Numbered from the stretch's first letter, positions 6,582-12,387 are shown. The stretch: 13,325 bases of DNA from JANNHK01 sp034408875 (GCA_034408875.1 JAWXCJ010000084.1:1-13325); one strand, 5' to 3'. Numbers and translations: made by a program. Notes: a model not told the origin generated them from the sequence alone.

Positions 6582-7915
6582 CTCGCCGCGGGCGCGCAAC
6601 TCTGCGCGTCCTCGCCTGCGTGCTTCTCGTCGCCGCGGTCGCGATCGCTGCGGTCGCGCTGCGCCCCGACGACGATCCCTCGACTGCGGAGCCCACCGCC
6701 GCGACCGTATCGACGCCGCTCTGGTCGGCGCGGCGGGTGCCGTACGTCTTCGTCGACGAAGTCGCGCAGCAACGCCTGACTGCCGCGGCGACCGCTGTGG
6801 CCGACCCGCACGAGGCCTGCCTCGCGATCGACGACGCCGACCCGACGAACGGCGTGCTCGCGAGCGTCGGCGGGCCGACCGCCCTCGCGCCCGCGTCGAC
6901 GACGAAACTTCTCACCTCCGCGGCCGCGATCCACGTGTTGACCGCTCCGGCCACGCTCGCGACGCGCGTGCTGCGCGACGGTTCGACGCTGTACGTCGTC
7001 GGAGGCGGTGACCCGGTGTTCGCGACCGACGACTACGCGACCGGTCTGGCCGAGGCACCACGCACAAACCAAGACGTCGTGCACTCGTTGCGCGACCTCG
7101 CCGACGCGATCATCGAAGCCGGTCTCGACGGTGTCGACACCATCGTCGTCGACGACAGCCACCACGAGGACGTCGGATTCCTGCCCGGCTGGAGCGAGAG
7201 CTACCGCGACGACATCGGCGAGGTGAACGCGCTCACCGTCGACGACGGATTCGACGCCGGCATTCGCGTCGCGGACCCGGCACTGCTGTTCGGCGAGGAG
7301 TTACGCGCGCTGCTCCCCGTCGTTGATCTCACCGTCGAACGCGGCACCGCCCCGGACGACGTCGACGAACCGCAGTACGCGACCGTGGTCTCCCCGGAGA
7401 TCGGTCAGATCGTGAGCTCGATGTTGCGGTCGAGCGACAACCTCACGGCCGAACTCCTCGTGCGGGAGATCGGGGGCGACGGCACGACCGCAACCGGCTT
7501 GGAGCGCATCGTCAGCGCGCTCGGGGAACTGGGCGTCCCGACCGCGGGCCTCGACCTGCACGACGGTTCGGGACTCGATCCCGCCAACCGCGTCACCTGC
7601 GTTGCCATCGTTGCGGTGCTGCAGCTCGGGCTCCCGGACATCGACGCCGGCCTCGCGGTCGCGGGTGAATCGGGAACGCTTGCCACGCGGTTCCTCGGCG
7701 ATCCGCTCGCGAGGGACCTGCGGGCCAAGACGGGCCAGATCAACGGCGTCGCGGGCCTGGCGGGCACGCTCGACAGCAACGACCTCGACTTTGCCTACAT
7801 CGTCAACGGCGATTTCACGACGAGCGGCGGGCAGGCGCTCCAAGTCGAGGCTGCTCGCGCCGTCGCGAGCTACCCCGACGCGCCTCCGGCGGACGAACTC
7901 GTGCCGCTTCCGTAA
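6539..7915 (+). CDS. dacB: D-alanyl-D-alanine carboxypeptidase/endopeptidase, PBP4 type (peptidase S13)
   Basis: 458 residues, close to E. coli PBP4 length. It would trim or cleave peptidoglycan peptides outside the membrane. All three penicillin-binding motifs are present: SxxK as S120-T-T-K123, SxN as S299-D-N301 and KTG at 397-399. HDGSGLDPANR (341-351) is the usual S13 element between the last two. A basic N-terminus (RRTRPRLTRRGRATLR) and a hydrophobic segment at about 24-42 form a signal anchor with no evident cleavage site. The GTG at 6539 overlaps the 3' end of the acyl-CoA synthetase gene by 43 bp; I kept it because no later ATG, GTG or TTG lies before the membrane segment. Mechanism is secure; the exact start is less so. 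Confidence 0.88.
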   Translation: MALQPLPRRTRPRLTRRGRATLRVLACVLLVAAVAIAAVALRPDDDPSTAEPTAATVSTPLWSARRVPYVFVDEVAQQRLTAAATAVADPHEACLAIDDADPTNGVLASVGGPTALAPASTTKLLTSAAAIHVLTAPATLATRVLRDGSTLYVVGGGDPVFATDDYATGLAEAPRTNQDVVHSLRDLADAIIEAGLDGVDTIVVDDSHHEDVGFLPGWSESYRDDIGEVNALTVDDGFDAGIRVADPALLFGEELRALLPVVDLTVERGTAPDDVDEPQYATVVSPEIGQIVSSMLRSSDNLTAELLVREIGGDGTTATGLERIVSALGELGVPTAGLDLHDGSGLDPANRVTCVAIVAVLQLGLPDIDAGLAVAGESGTLATRFLGDPLARDLRAKTGQINGVAGLAGTLDSNDLDFAYIVNGDFTTSGGQALQVEAARAVASYPDAPPADELVPLP

Positions 7916-7967
7916 CCTCCAGGTTGCATACGGGTCCGAACGGGAAGAAGACTGATCGGCCTACCCC

Positions 7968-7972
7968 GGAGG
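7968..7972 (+). promoter_or_regulatory. Ribosome binding site that sets the start of the holin-like gene
   Basis: GGAGG is a strong Shine-Dalgarno core. An ATG follows with zero spacing, which cannot work, and a GTG follows after six bases, which is ideal. This argues for the GTG at 7979 and against the first in-frame ATG. Confidence 0.6.
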
Positions 7973-7978
7973 ATGTTG

Positions 7979-8293
7979 GTGCCCGAGACCCAAGACACGG
8001 TCCGCGAACTGAAGGACCTGGTCGTCACCTACGCCAAGCAGGAGACGCTCGAGCCGCTCAAGGGACTCAAGAAGTTCATCGGGTTCGGGCTGGGCGGCGC
8101 GCTACTCCTCGGCACGGGTGTCTTCTTCCTCGCGATGGGAGCGCTGCGCGCGTTGCAAACGCAAACGGGCACGACGTTCACGGGGAACTGGTCGTGGGCC
8201 CCGTACTTGATCGTCGTCGTGAGCCTCGCGCTCCTCGCCGTGCTCGTGTGGCAGGCCGGCCAGACCAAGAACAAGAAGAAGGAGTCGGCGTGA
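7979..8293 (+). CDS. Small two-helix membrane protein, actinobacterial holin-X-like
   Basis: 104 residues with a charged N-terminus (TVRELKDLVVTYAKQETLEPL, partly amphipathic), two transmembrane helices at about 33-57 and 74-93, and a lysine-rich cytoplasmic tail (KNKKKESA). The layout resembles the putative actinobacterial phage-holin-like families, but nothing phage-like is nearby, so a housekeeping envelope role is more likely than lysis. The start is decided by the ribosome binding site: GGAGG at 7968-7972 abuts the ATG at 7973 with no spacing, but stands six bases before the GTG at 7979. The gene ends in a GTGA overlap with the next one. Function is unknown. Confidence 0.75.
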   Translation: MPETQDTVRELKDLVVTYAKQETLEPLKGLKKFIGFGLGGALLLGTGVFFLAMGALRALQTQTGTTFTGNWSWAPYLIVVVSLALLAVLVWQAGQTKNKKKESA

Positions 8294-8523
8294 GCCGCCC
8301 CAAGACAGCGGTGGACAAGCCCGAGAAGAAAGTCACGCGCGACGACCTCGAGTCGAAGCTACGTGAGTTGCGCGGCGACGTCGACAAACGAGTCGAGACG
8401 GCGAAGGTCTCCGCCATCACGATCGCCGTCGGCGTCGCGGTCGTGACCGTCGTCGCGGCGTACTGGTTCGGGAAACGCAAGGGCAAGAAGCGCCAGACCG
8501 TCCTCGAGATCCGGCGCATCTGA
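8290..8523 (+). CDS. Small single-pass membrane protein of unknown function
   Basis: 77 residues. The N-terminal third is highly charged and could form a short coiled coil (TRDDLESKLRELRGDVDKRV, 16-35). A transmembrane helix at about 40-60 (AITIAVGVAVVTVVAAYWF) is followed by a very basic stretch (GKRKGKKRQ). The GTG start overlaps the stop of the preceding gene (GTGA, 8290-8293) and is served by AAGGAG at 8279-8284. Tight coupling to the holin-like gene suggests the two membrane proteins are made together, possibly as partners. I do not recognise a family. Confidence 0.72.
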   Translation: MSRPKTAVDKPEKKVTRDDLESKLRELRGDVDKRVETAKVSAITIAVGVAVVTVVAAYWFGKRKGKKRQTVLEIRRI

Positions 8524-8542
8524 CTTTCCCAGGATCGACCCC

Positions 8543-8746
8543 ATGATCGACAATGGCTTGCGCTACCTGACGCAGATCAGTTTCCGGCGCGCCCGCGCCG
8601 GATCGCATGTCTGGATGACGACCGCAATCGTTGCCGTCGGGCTCCGAGCCCTGCGCCGGGTCGCGCGGAACGAACCCGAGATCGTCTACCGCACCCGGGT
8701 CCAGCCCGGCGACAGCTTCCGTATCACCACGCGCGTACCCGAGTAG
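8543..8746 (+). CDS. Small hypothetical protein, basic, possibly membrane-associated
   Basis: 67 residues. A central segment (VWMTTAIVAVGLRALRRVAR, 23-42) is hydrophobic then arginine-rich, short for a full transmembrane helix and perhaps amphipathic. The C-terminal part (EIVYRTRVQPGDSFRITTRV) is probably beta-stranded. The ATG at 8543 follows AGGA at 8531-8534 with good spacing. It begins 19 bp after the previous gene and ends 28 bp before the sulfur-carrier gene, in line with one transcription unit. No family is recognised; support is from operon position, ribosome binding site and codon use like its neighbours. Confidence 0.6.
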   Translation: MIDNGLRYLTQISFRRARAGSHVWMTTAIVAVGLRALRRVARNEPEIVYRTRVQPGDSFRITTRVPE

Positions 8747-8759
8747 GCCCGCCCGCCAC

Positions 8760-8765
8760 TACCCT
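8760..8765 (+). promoter_or_regulatory. Possible -10 box before the sulfur-carrier gene
   Basis: TACCCT fits TAnnnT and lies nine bases before the ATG at 8775, so a near-leaderless internal transcript is possible. The same hexamer is the -10 candidate of the GH84 gene. A weak GGTGGG stands only three bases before the ATG, so leadered translation from here is not obvious. Evidence is pattern only. Confidence 0.22.
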
Positions 8766-8774
8766 GGTGGGCCG

Positions 8775-8975
8775 ATGAGAGTGGTACTCCGGAACCCGCG
8801 CCGCGAGCTCGACATGCCCGCGCCGCGGACCGTCGAGCAGCTCCTCCAGAACCTCGATGTCGTGCCCGAGTCGGTGCTCGTCATCCGCAACGACACGCTC
8901 GCAACGCACGACGAACGCCTCGCCGACGAGGACGTCGTCGAGATCCGGCCGGTCGTTTCGGGCGGGGCCCAATGA
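8775..8975 (+). CDS. MoaD/ThiS-type ubiquitin-fold sulfur carrier (TtuB-like), C-terminus GGAQ
   Basis: 66 residues with the beta-grasp pattern of ThiS, MoaD and TtuB: a strand (MRVVLRN), the segment AAPRTVEQLLQNLDV-like helix (TVEQLLQNLD, 21-30), VLVIRND (36-42), LADEDVVEIRPVVSGG (49-64). Such carriers are activated by an E1-like enzyme as adenylate and thiocarboxylate at a terminal diglycine and hand sulfur to a partner. Here two residues, Ala-Gln, follow the diglycine, so the tail would have to be trimmed first or the protein works differently. The gene directly precedes the TtuA-like gene, whose ribosome binding site overlaps its stop, making TtuA the obvious client. No E1-like or JAMM protease gene is in the window. 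A MoaD role in molybdopterin synthesis is less likely because no moa gene is near. Confidence 0.8.
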   Translation: MRVVLRNPRRELDMPAPRTVEQLLQNLDVVPESVLVIRNDTLATHDERLADEDVVEIRPVVSGGAQ

Positions 8976-8985
8976 GGACCAACCC

Positions 8986-9960
8986 GTGAAGTGCCGCCGG
9001 TGCCGCGGACCGGCGGTCATCGAGCTGCGCCGTCACAACGCCGGGTTCTGCGGCGACTGCTTCCTGCACCACACGCGCGAGCAGGTCAAGAAGGCGATCC
9101 ACGAGTTCGACATGATCCAACCGGGGGAGCGCGTGCTCGTCGCGGTGTCGGGCGGCAAGGACTCGCTCGGGCTGTGGCACCTCCTGCGCGAGCTGGGCTA
9201 CGACGCCGACGGTCTGTACATCGGACTCGGCATCGGCGAGTACTCCGACGAGTCCGGCCGGTACGCACGCGACTTCGCCACGAAGATCGGAGGGAAGCTG
9301 ATCGAGGTCGACCTGCCCGCCGACTACGGCTTCGACGTTCCCGACGGTGCTCGCGTCGCGAAACGGTCCCCGTGTTCGGCGTGCGGGCTCTCGAAGCGCC
9401 ACATCTTCAACGAGACCGCGATCACACACGGCTACGACGTGCTCGCGACGGGTCACAACCTCGACGACGAAGCGGCCGTGTTGTTCGGCAACGTGTTGCG
9501 GTGGGAGACGTCGTACCTCGGCCGCCAACATCCGGCGTTGCCCGCGGCGCCGGGCTTCGTCCGCAAGGTGAAGCCACTCGTTCGGTTGGGGGAGCGCGAA
9601 CTCGCCGCGTACTGCGTGCTCATGAACATCGACTACATCGTCGAGGAGTGCCCGCAAGCGGCCGGGAACAAGCACCTCGGGTACAAGGAGGTGCTCAACG
9701 CGATCGAGGAGCGGTCGCCGGGTGCGAAAGCGACGTTCTTCCTCCGGTTCGTCGAACGGGCACATGAGCGGTTCGCGGACGAAGCGGCCGCGGAGCGCGA
9801 CGAGCTGAGCCCGTGCGCGCAGTGCGGCGCACCCACGCCCGGCGAAACGCGTGCGGACGCAGCGGAGCCACGGACGGCGCAGCGAGGGAGCCAACCAGTA
9901 TGCGCGTTCTGCCGGCTCCGGAACCGGGCGACGCGCATTCCGTTACGAGTCGAGCCGTGA
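8986..9960 (+). CDS. ttuA: TtuA-like tRNA 2-thiolation enzyme (PP-loop ATPase, Zn fingers, Fe-S)
   Basis: 324 residues. TtuA/NcsA-type enzymes adenylate a tRNA uridine C2 and replace the oxygen with sulfur from a ubiquitin-fold carrier; in Thermus the target is position 54 of the T-loop. In order: an N-terminal zinc finger C3-x2-C6...C22-x2-C25; the ATP pyrophosphatase loop SGGKDS (55-60); C130 and C133 in PCSACG, plus C222 in EECPQ, matching the three cysteines that hold the [4Fe-4S] cluster in TtuA; GHNLDDEA (156-163); and a C-terminal zinc knuckle C277-x2-C280...C306-x2-C309. The C-terminal knuckle loop is 25 residues, much longer than usual, and is encoded by a repeat element. The GTG at 8986 follows GAGGA (8974-8978) at seven bases. 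The exact tRNA position thiolated here is inferred. Confidence 0.88.
   Translation: MKCRRCRGPAVIELRRHNAGFCGDCFLHHTREQVKKAIHEFDMIQPGERVLVAVSGGKDSLGLWHLLRELGYDADGLYIGLGIGEYSDESGRYARDFATKIGGKLIEVDLPADYGFDVPDGARVAKRSPCSACGLSKRHIFNETAITHGYDVLATGHNLDDEAAVLFGNVLRWETSYLGRQHPALPAAPGFVRKVKPLVRLGERELAAYCVLMNIDYIVEECPQAAGNKHLGYKEVLNAIEERSPGAKATFFLRFVERAHERFADEAAAERDELSPCAQCGAPTPGETRADAAEPRTAQRGSQPVCAFCRLRNRATRIPLRVEP
9850..9892 (+). repeat. Dispersed repeat, copy B, inside the TtuA-like coding sequence
   Basis: CGTGCGGACGCAG (9850-9862) and GCGAGGGAGCC (9882-9892) match copy A at 1-57 exactly in both end blocks; the 19-base core differs. Within this copy, CGGACG...CAGCG...GAGCCA occurs twice in near-tandem (about 9854-9870 and 9871-9893). 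It is read in frame as an Ala/Arg-rich stretch (about RADAAEPRTAQRGSQP) in the loop of the C-terminal zinc knuckle. It also supplies GGAG upstream of the ATG at 9900, a candidate but less likely start for the next gene. Confidence 0.55.
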
Positions 9961-10739
9961 GGCTCGTGTTCGCCGAGGGCGAGCGAGTCCTGCTCGTCGA
10001 CAACAAGCGCCGCCGGCACCTCATCACCTTGGTGCCGGGCGCGCAGTTCCACACGCATGCGGGCATGGTCGGTCACGACGAGATCATCGGTTCCGACGAC
10101 GGCATCACGGTCCGCACGACGAAGGGCGCCCGGTTGGTCGCGCTGCGCCCGACACTGAGCGACTACATCCTCGAGATGCCGCGCGGCGCGCAGGTCATCT
10201 ACCCGAAAGACATCGGCCCGATCCTGATGCTCGCCGACATCTTCCCCGGCGCGCGCATCCTGGAGTCCGGCGTCGGTTCGGGTGCGCTCACGAGCGCGCT
10301 GCTGCGCAGCATCGGCCCGACCGGCCACGTGACCGGCTACGAAATCCGCGACGACTTCGCGCAGCGGGCCATCGCGAACGTGCACGGTTTCCTCGGCACC
10401 GACGTGCCCCTCGACGTATCCGTACGCGACGTCTACGAAGGTATCGACGAGCGCGACCTCGACCGCGTCGTGCTCGACCTGCCCGAACCGTGGCGCGTCG
10501 TGAAGCACGCGGTCGAAGCGCTCGCGCCGGGCGGCATTCTCCTGGCGTACCTGCCGACGATCTTGCAGGTGGGCCGGTTGCGCGAGGAACTGGCCGAGTC
10601 CCCGTTCGGAATGATCGAGACGCTCGAGGTGCTGCAGCGCACGTGGCACGTCGAGGGCCAGTCGATCCGGCCCGACCACCGCATGGTTGCGCACACCGGG
10701 TTTCTCACGCACGCCCGCTTGCTGCTCGCCGACGGGTGA
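9957..10739 (+). CDS. trmI: tRNA (adenine-58-N1)-methyltransferase TrmI
   Basis: 260 residues. TrmI methylates N1 of A58 in the tRNA T-loop with S-adenosylmethionine. Seen: the N-terminal barrel ending in FHTHAGMVGHDEIIG (31-45), the family signature RPTLSDYILEMPRGAQVIYPKD (64-85, with its DY, MPRG and IYPKD elements), SAM motif I ILESGVGSGALT (101-112), the acidic GYEIR (127-131) and the catalytic-loop Asp D174 in VVLDLPEPW. I chose the GTG at 9957: it forms a GTGA overlap with the TtuA-like stop and gives the ten-or-so residues before GERV typical of Mycobacterium TrmI. An ATG at 9900 is in frame, with GGAG nine bases before it, but it adds unconserved residues and a 61-bp overlap. TrmI stands near the proteasome ATPase gene here as it does in Mycobacterium. 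Confidence 0.92.
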   Translation: MRLVFAEGERVLLVDNKRRRHLITLVPGAQFHTHAGMVGHDEIIGSDDGITVRTTKGARLVALRPTLSDYILEMPRGAQVIYPKDIGPILMLADIFPGARILESGVGSGALTSALLRSIGPTGHVTGYEIRDDFAQRAIANVHGFLGTDVPLDVSVRDVYEGIDERDLDRVVLDLPEPWRVVKHAVEALAPGGILLAYLPTILQVGRLREELAESPFGMIETLEVLQRTWHVEGQSIRPDHRMVAHTGFLTHARLLLADG

Positions 10740-11902
10740 ACGGTCTCGACGTCGCAATCGTGCTCGCGGTGCTCGCCGCCGCGGTCGGCGGCTGGCGGCT
10801 CGGGTTCGTCGCCCGCGTGTTCGCGTGGCTCGGAATCGCGCTCGCACTCGCGATCGGCGTCCAGTGGGTGCCACGCGTCGTCACCGCGTTCGGCGGCACC
10901 AGCGCCGACGACCGCGTCACGGTGGCGGTGCTGTTCCTCATCTTCGTGGGCGCGATCGGGCACGCGCTCGGCCTCGGTGTCGGGGTGTTCGCCCACCACG
11001 TACGGGGCACCGAATACAAGCTCCCGGCGTGGGACCGGGCCGCCGGCGCCGCGGTCGGGTTCGTCGGTGTGCTCGCCCTCGTGTGGATGACGACACCGTC
11101 GTTCGCGACCGCAGAGGGGTGGCCGTCGCGCATGGCTCGTGACTCGGCGGTCGTCGAGTTGGTCGACGAGATCGCGCCCGAACAACCCTCGCAGTTCGCG
11201 GCGTGGGGGCGGGCGATCTCGGAGGCGCCGTTGCCGTCGGCCCTCGGGCCACTCGACGACCCGCCCGACCCGGGCGAACCGCCGGAACTTTCGATCTCGG
11301 CGGCGGTCGACGCCCGCGTCCGTCCGTCGATCGTGAAGGTCACCGGGCGGGCCTGCCACCAGATCCAGGAGGGGAGCGGCTGGGTCGTCGCCGACGAACT
11401 CGTCGTCACGAACGCGCACGTCGTCGCGGGGGAGGACGAAACCGAAGTACTCGACGCCAACGGCGAAGCGCACGACGCGACCGTCGTCGCGTTCGACCCG
11501 ACGCGCGACCTCGCGGTGCTGTCGGTTCCCGGTCTCGACGCGGTTCCCCTCGACCTCGTGACCGGCGACGTGGGCGATGTCGGCGCGGTGTACGGCCACC
11601 CGAACGGCGGCGACCTCGAGGCGTCACCCGCGCGTGTCGGCGAGGAGATCGTCGCGGTGGGTACCGACATCTATCGCACGGGCGAAAGCCGCCGGAAGGT
11701 GTACGTGCTCGCCGCGGCGTTGGAACCGGGCGACTCGGGCGGCGCGCTGGTGAACGAAGCCGGCGACGTCATCGGCGTCGCGTTCGCGATCGACCCGGGC
11801 CGGGACGGGACGAGCTACGCCGTCACCGACGAGGAAGTCGACGCGGTGGTCGACGAAATCGAGGATGGGCCGGTCGAGACCGGCCGCTGCCTGGTGGAGT
11901 GA
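10736..11902 (+). CDS. MarP-like membrane serine protease (CvpA-type helices plus trypsin domain)
   Basis: 388 residues, close to the 397 of Mycobacterium MarP, which supports acid resistance by processing a peptidoglycan hydrolase. Four transmembrane helices (about 5-20, 25-45, 60-86, 101-119) form a CvpA-like N-terminal part. A linker rich in Pro, Asp and Glu (165-185) leads to a chymotrypsin-fold protease with H228 in VVTNAHVVAG, D258 in DPTRDLAVL and S334 in EPGDSGGAL as triad. C207 and C385 correspond in position to the disulfide that controls MarP stability. The GTG start overlaps the TrmI stop (GTGA), so the protease is the last gene of the tRNA-modification run. It converges on the ferredoxin gene with 21 bp between the stops. 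Orthology to MarP is strong by layout; the physiological substrate is inferred. Confidence 0.88.
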   Translation: MNGLDVAIVLAVLAAAVGGWRLGFVARVFAWLGIALALAIGVQWVPRVVTAFGGTSADDRVTVAVLFLIFVGAIGHALGLGVGVFAHHVRGTEYKLPAWDRAAGAAVGFVGVLALVWMTTPSFATAEGWPSRMARDSAVVELVDEIAPEQPSQFAAWGRAISEAPLPSALGPLDDPPDPGEPPELSISAAVDARVRPSIVKVTGRACHQIQEGSGWVVADELVVTNAHVVAGEDETEVLDANGEAHDATVVAFDPTRDLAVLSVPGLDAVPLDLVTGDVGDVGAVYGHPNGGDLEASPARVGEEIVAVGTDIYRTGESRRKVYVLAAALEPGDSGGALVNEAGDVIGVAFAIDPGRDGTSYAVTDEEVDAVVDEIEDGPVETGRCLVE

Positions 11903-11923
11903 GCTACGTGCGCAGGTGGTGCG

Positions 11924-12160
11924 CTAGTCGGCTTCGATGAAGATGCACTCGCCGGGGCACTCCTCGGCGGACTCCACCACGGCGTCGAGCTGTGAGTCAG
12001 GAAAGCCGGCCAGGCCTTCGGCGCCACCCGGGTTCGAGAAGACCTTGTCGCCCTCCTTGACGTACGCCAGTCCGTCGTCGAGCAGGGTGAAGACGTCGGG
12101 GGCGATCTCCTCGCAGAGTCCGTCGCCGGTGCAGAGATCCTGGTCGATCCAGACCTTCAT
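11924..12160 (-). CDS. Small ferredoxin, CxxDxxC type ([3Fe-4S] or Asp-ligated [4Fe-4S])
   Basis: 78 residues, a cytoplasmic electron carrier. The cluster motif is C10-TG-D13-GL-C16, then C68-P near the end; the usual second cysteine is replaced by D13, as in the single-cluster ferredoxin of Pyrococcus furiosus and many actinobacterial [3Fe-4S] ferredoxins that feed cytochromes P450. C72 is an extra cysteine four residues after C68 and could pair or be free. The ATG at 12160 has GAGGA at 12172-12168, seven bases upstream; the frame continues to 12250, but that extension is leader sequence carrying a tandem repeat. The partner is not evident: no P450 or oxidoreductase is in the window. The gene is divergent from the proteasome ATPase gene and convergent with the protease gene. 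Confidence 0.88.
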   Translation of the reverse strand: MKVWIDQDLCTGDGLCEEIAPDVFTLLDDGLAYVKEGDKVFSNPGGAEGLAGFPDSQLDAVVESAEECPGECIFIEAD

Positions 12161-12188
12161 TGCGGTGTCCTCACTTTTGCGCTCGTGA

Positions 12189-12218
12189 TGTCGAGAAGAG
12201 GATTGTCGAGAAGAGGAT
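12189..12218 (-). repeat. Perfect 15-bp tandem duplication in the ferredoxin leader
   Basis: TGTCGAGAAGAGGAT occurs twice without a gap (12189-12203 and 12204-12218, plus-strand reading). It lies 29-58 bases upstream of the ferredoxin start, inside its likely 5' untranslated leader. On the minus strand each unit is pyrimidine-rich; on the plus strand each carries AGAGGA. It may be a recent slippage event or a doubled binding site. Confidence 0.85.
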
Positions 12219-12224
12219 TGGAGT

Positions 12225-12242
12225 GTCAGCCGTAGGGCTGAC
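12225..12242. other. Short perfect hairpin in the ferredoxin leader
   Basis: GTCAGCC (12225-12231) and GGCTGAC (12236-12242) pair around a four-base loop. If the minus-strand promoter at 12253-12261 is used, the hairpin would sit at the very 5' end of the ferredoxin mRNA, where it could protect the message or act as a control element. No T-tract follows on either strand. Confidence 0.5.
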
Positions 12243-12252
12243 CGGCCCATTC

Positions 12253-12261
12253 AATTTATCA
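12253..12261 (-). promoter_or_regulatory. Extended -10 promoter element for the ferredoxin gene
   Basis: On the minus strand TG-A-TAAATT matches the extended -10 pattern TGnTAnnnT. It is in the only AT-rich patch of the region, implies a start near 12246 and a leader of about 85 bases ending in GAGGA before the ATG. No -35 at normal spacing is seen, which is acceptable for an extended -10 promoter. Confidence 0.45.
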
Positions 12262-12279
12262 CATGATGAAGTGACAAAT
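12254..12279. promoter_or_regulatory. Operator-like palindrome over the ferredoxin promoter
   Basis: ATTTATCAC (12254-12262) faces GTGACAAAT (12271-12279) with an eight-base spacer; eight of nine positions are complementary. It overlaps the candidate extended -10 element, so a bound dimer would block ferredoxin transcription. It stands about 110 bp upstream of the proteasome ATPase start. The regulator is unknown. Confidence 0.45.
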
Positions 12280-12351
12280 CGATGACACCAAGTTCGATTT
12301 CGGCCTTCCGAGACCGTATCGGATGCGCGCGCCGGGCCCTGAAGGCAGGAC

Positions 12352-12357
12352 TAGGGT
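12352..12357 (+). promoter_or_regulatory. Candidate -10 box for the proteasome ATPase gene
   Basis: TAGGGT fits TAnnnT and is 30 bases before the ATG at 12388, giving a leader of about 24 bases that contains the purine-rich ribosome binding site at 12370-12382 (AGGAGAGAGGGGG). No convincing -35 is visible. The same hexamer is the -10 candidate of the acyl-CoA ligase gene. Confidence 0.35.
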
Positions 12358-12387
12358 CCGAGACGACCGAGGAGAGAGGGGGTCGTC

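Noticed and set aside
7914..7925. AACCT-cc-AGGTT after the PBP4 gene as a terminator
   Set aside because: A two-base loop cannot form a hairpin of this size, and no T-tract follows.
7973..7978. ATG at 7973 as start of the holin-like gene
   Set aside because: GGAGG touches this ATG directly with no spacing; the GTG at 7979 has the correct distance.
7979..8293. The holin-like protein as a sign of a prophage
   Set aside because: No lysin, integrase or structural phage gene is present; neighbours are housekeeping genes and base composition does not change.
9900..9956. ATG at 9900 as start of trmI
   Set aside because: It adds 19 residues not seen in the family, overlaps ttuA by 61 bp and lies at the edge of the repeat; the GTG at 9957 gives a GTGA junction and the usual N-terminus. 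It remains possible because of an upstream GGAG.
11910..11924. GCGCA-ggtgg-TGCGC between the convergent protease and ferredoxin genes as a bidirectional terminator
   Set aside because: Only five base pairs with no T-tract on either side; too weak in this base composition.
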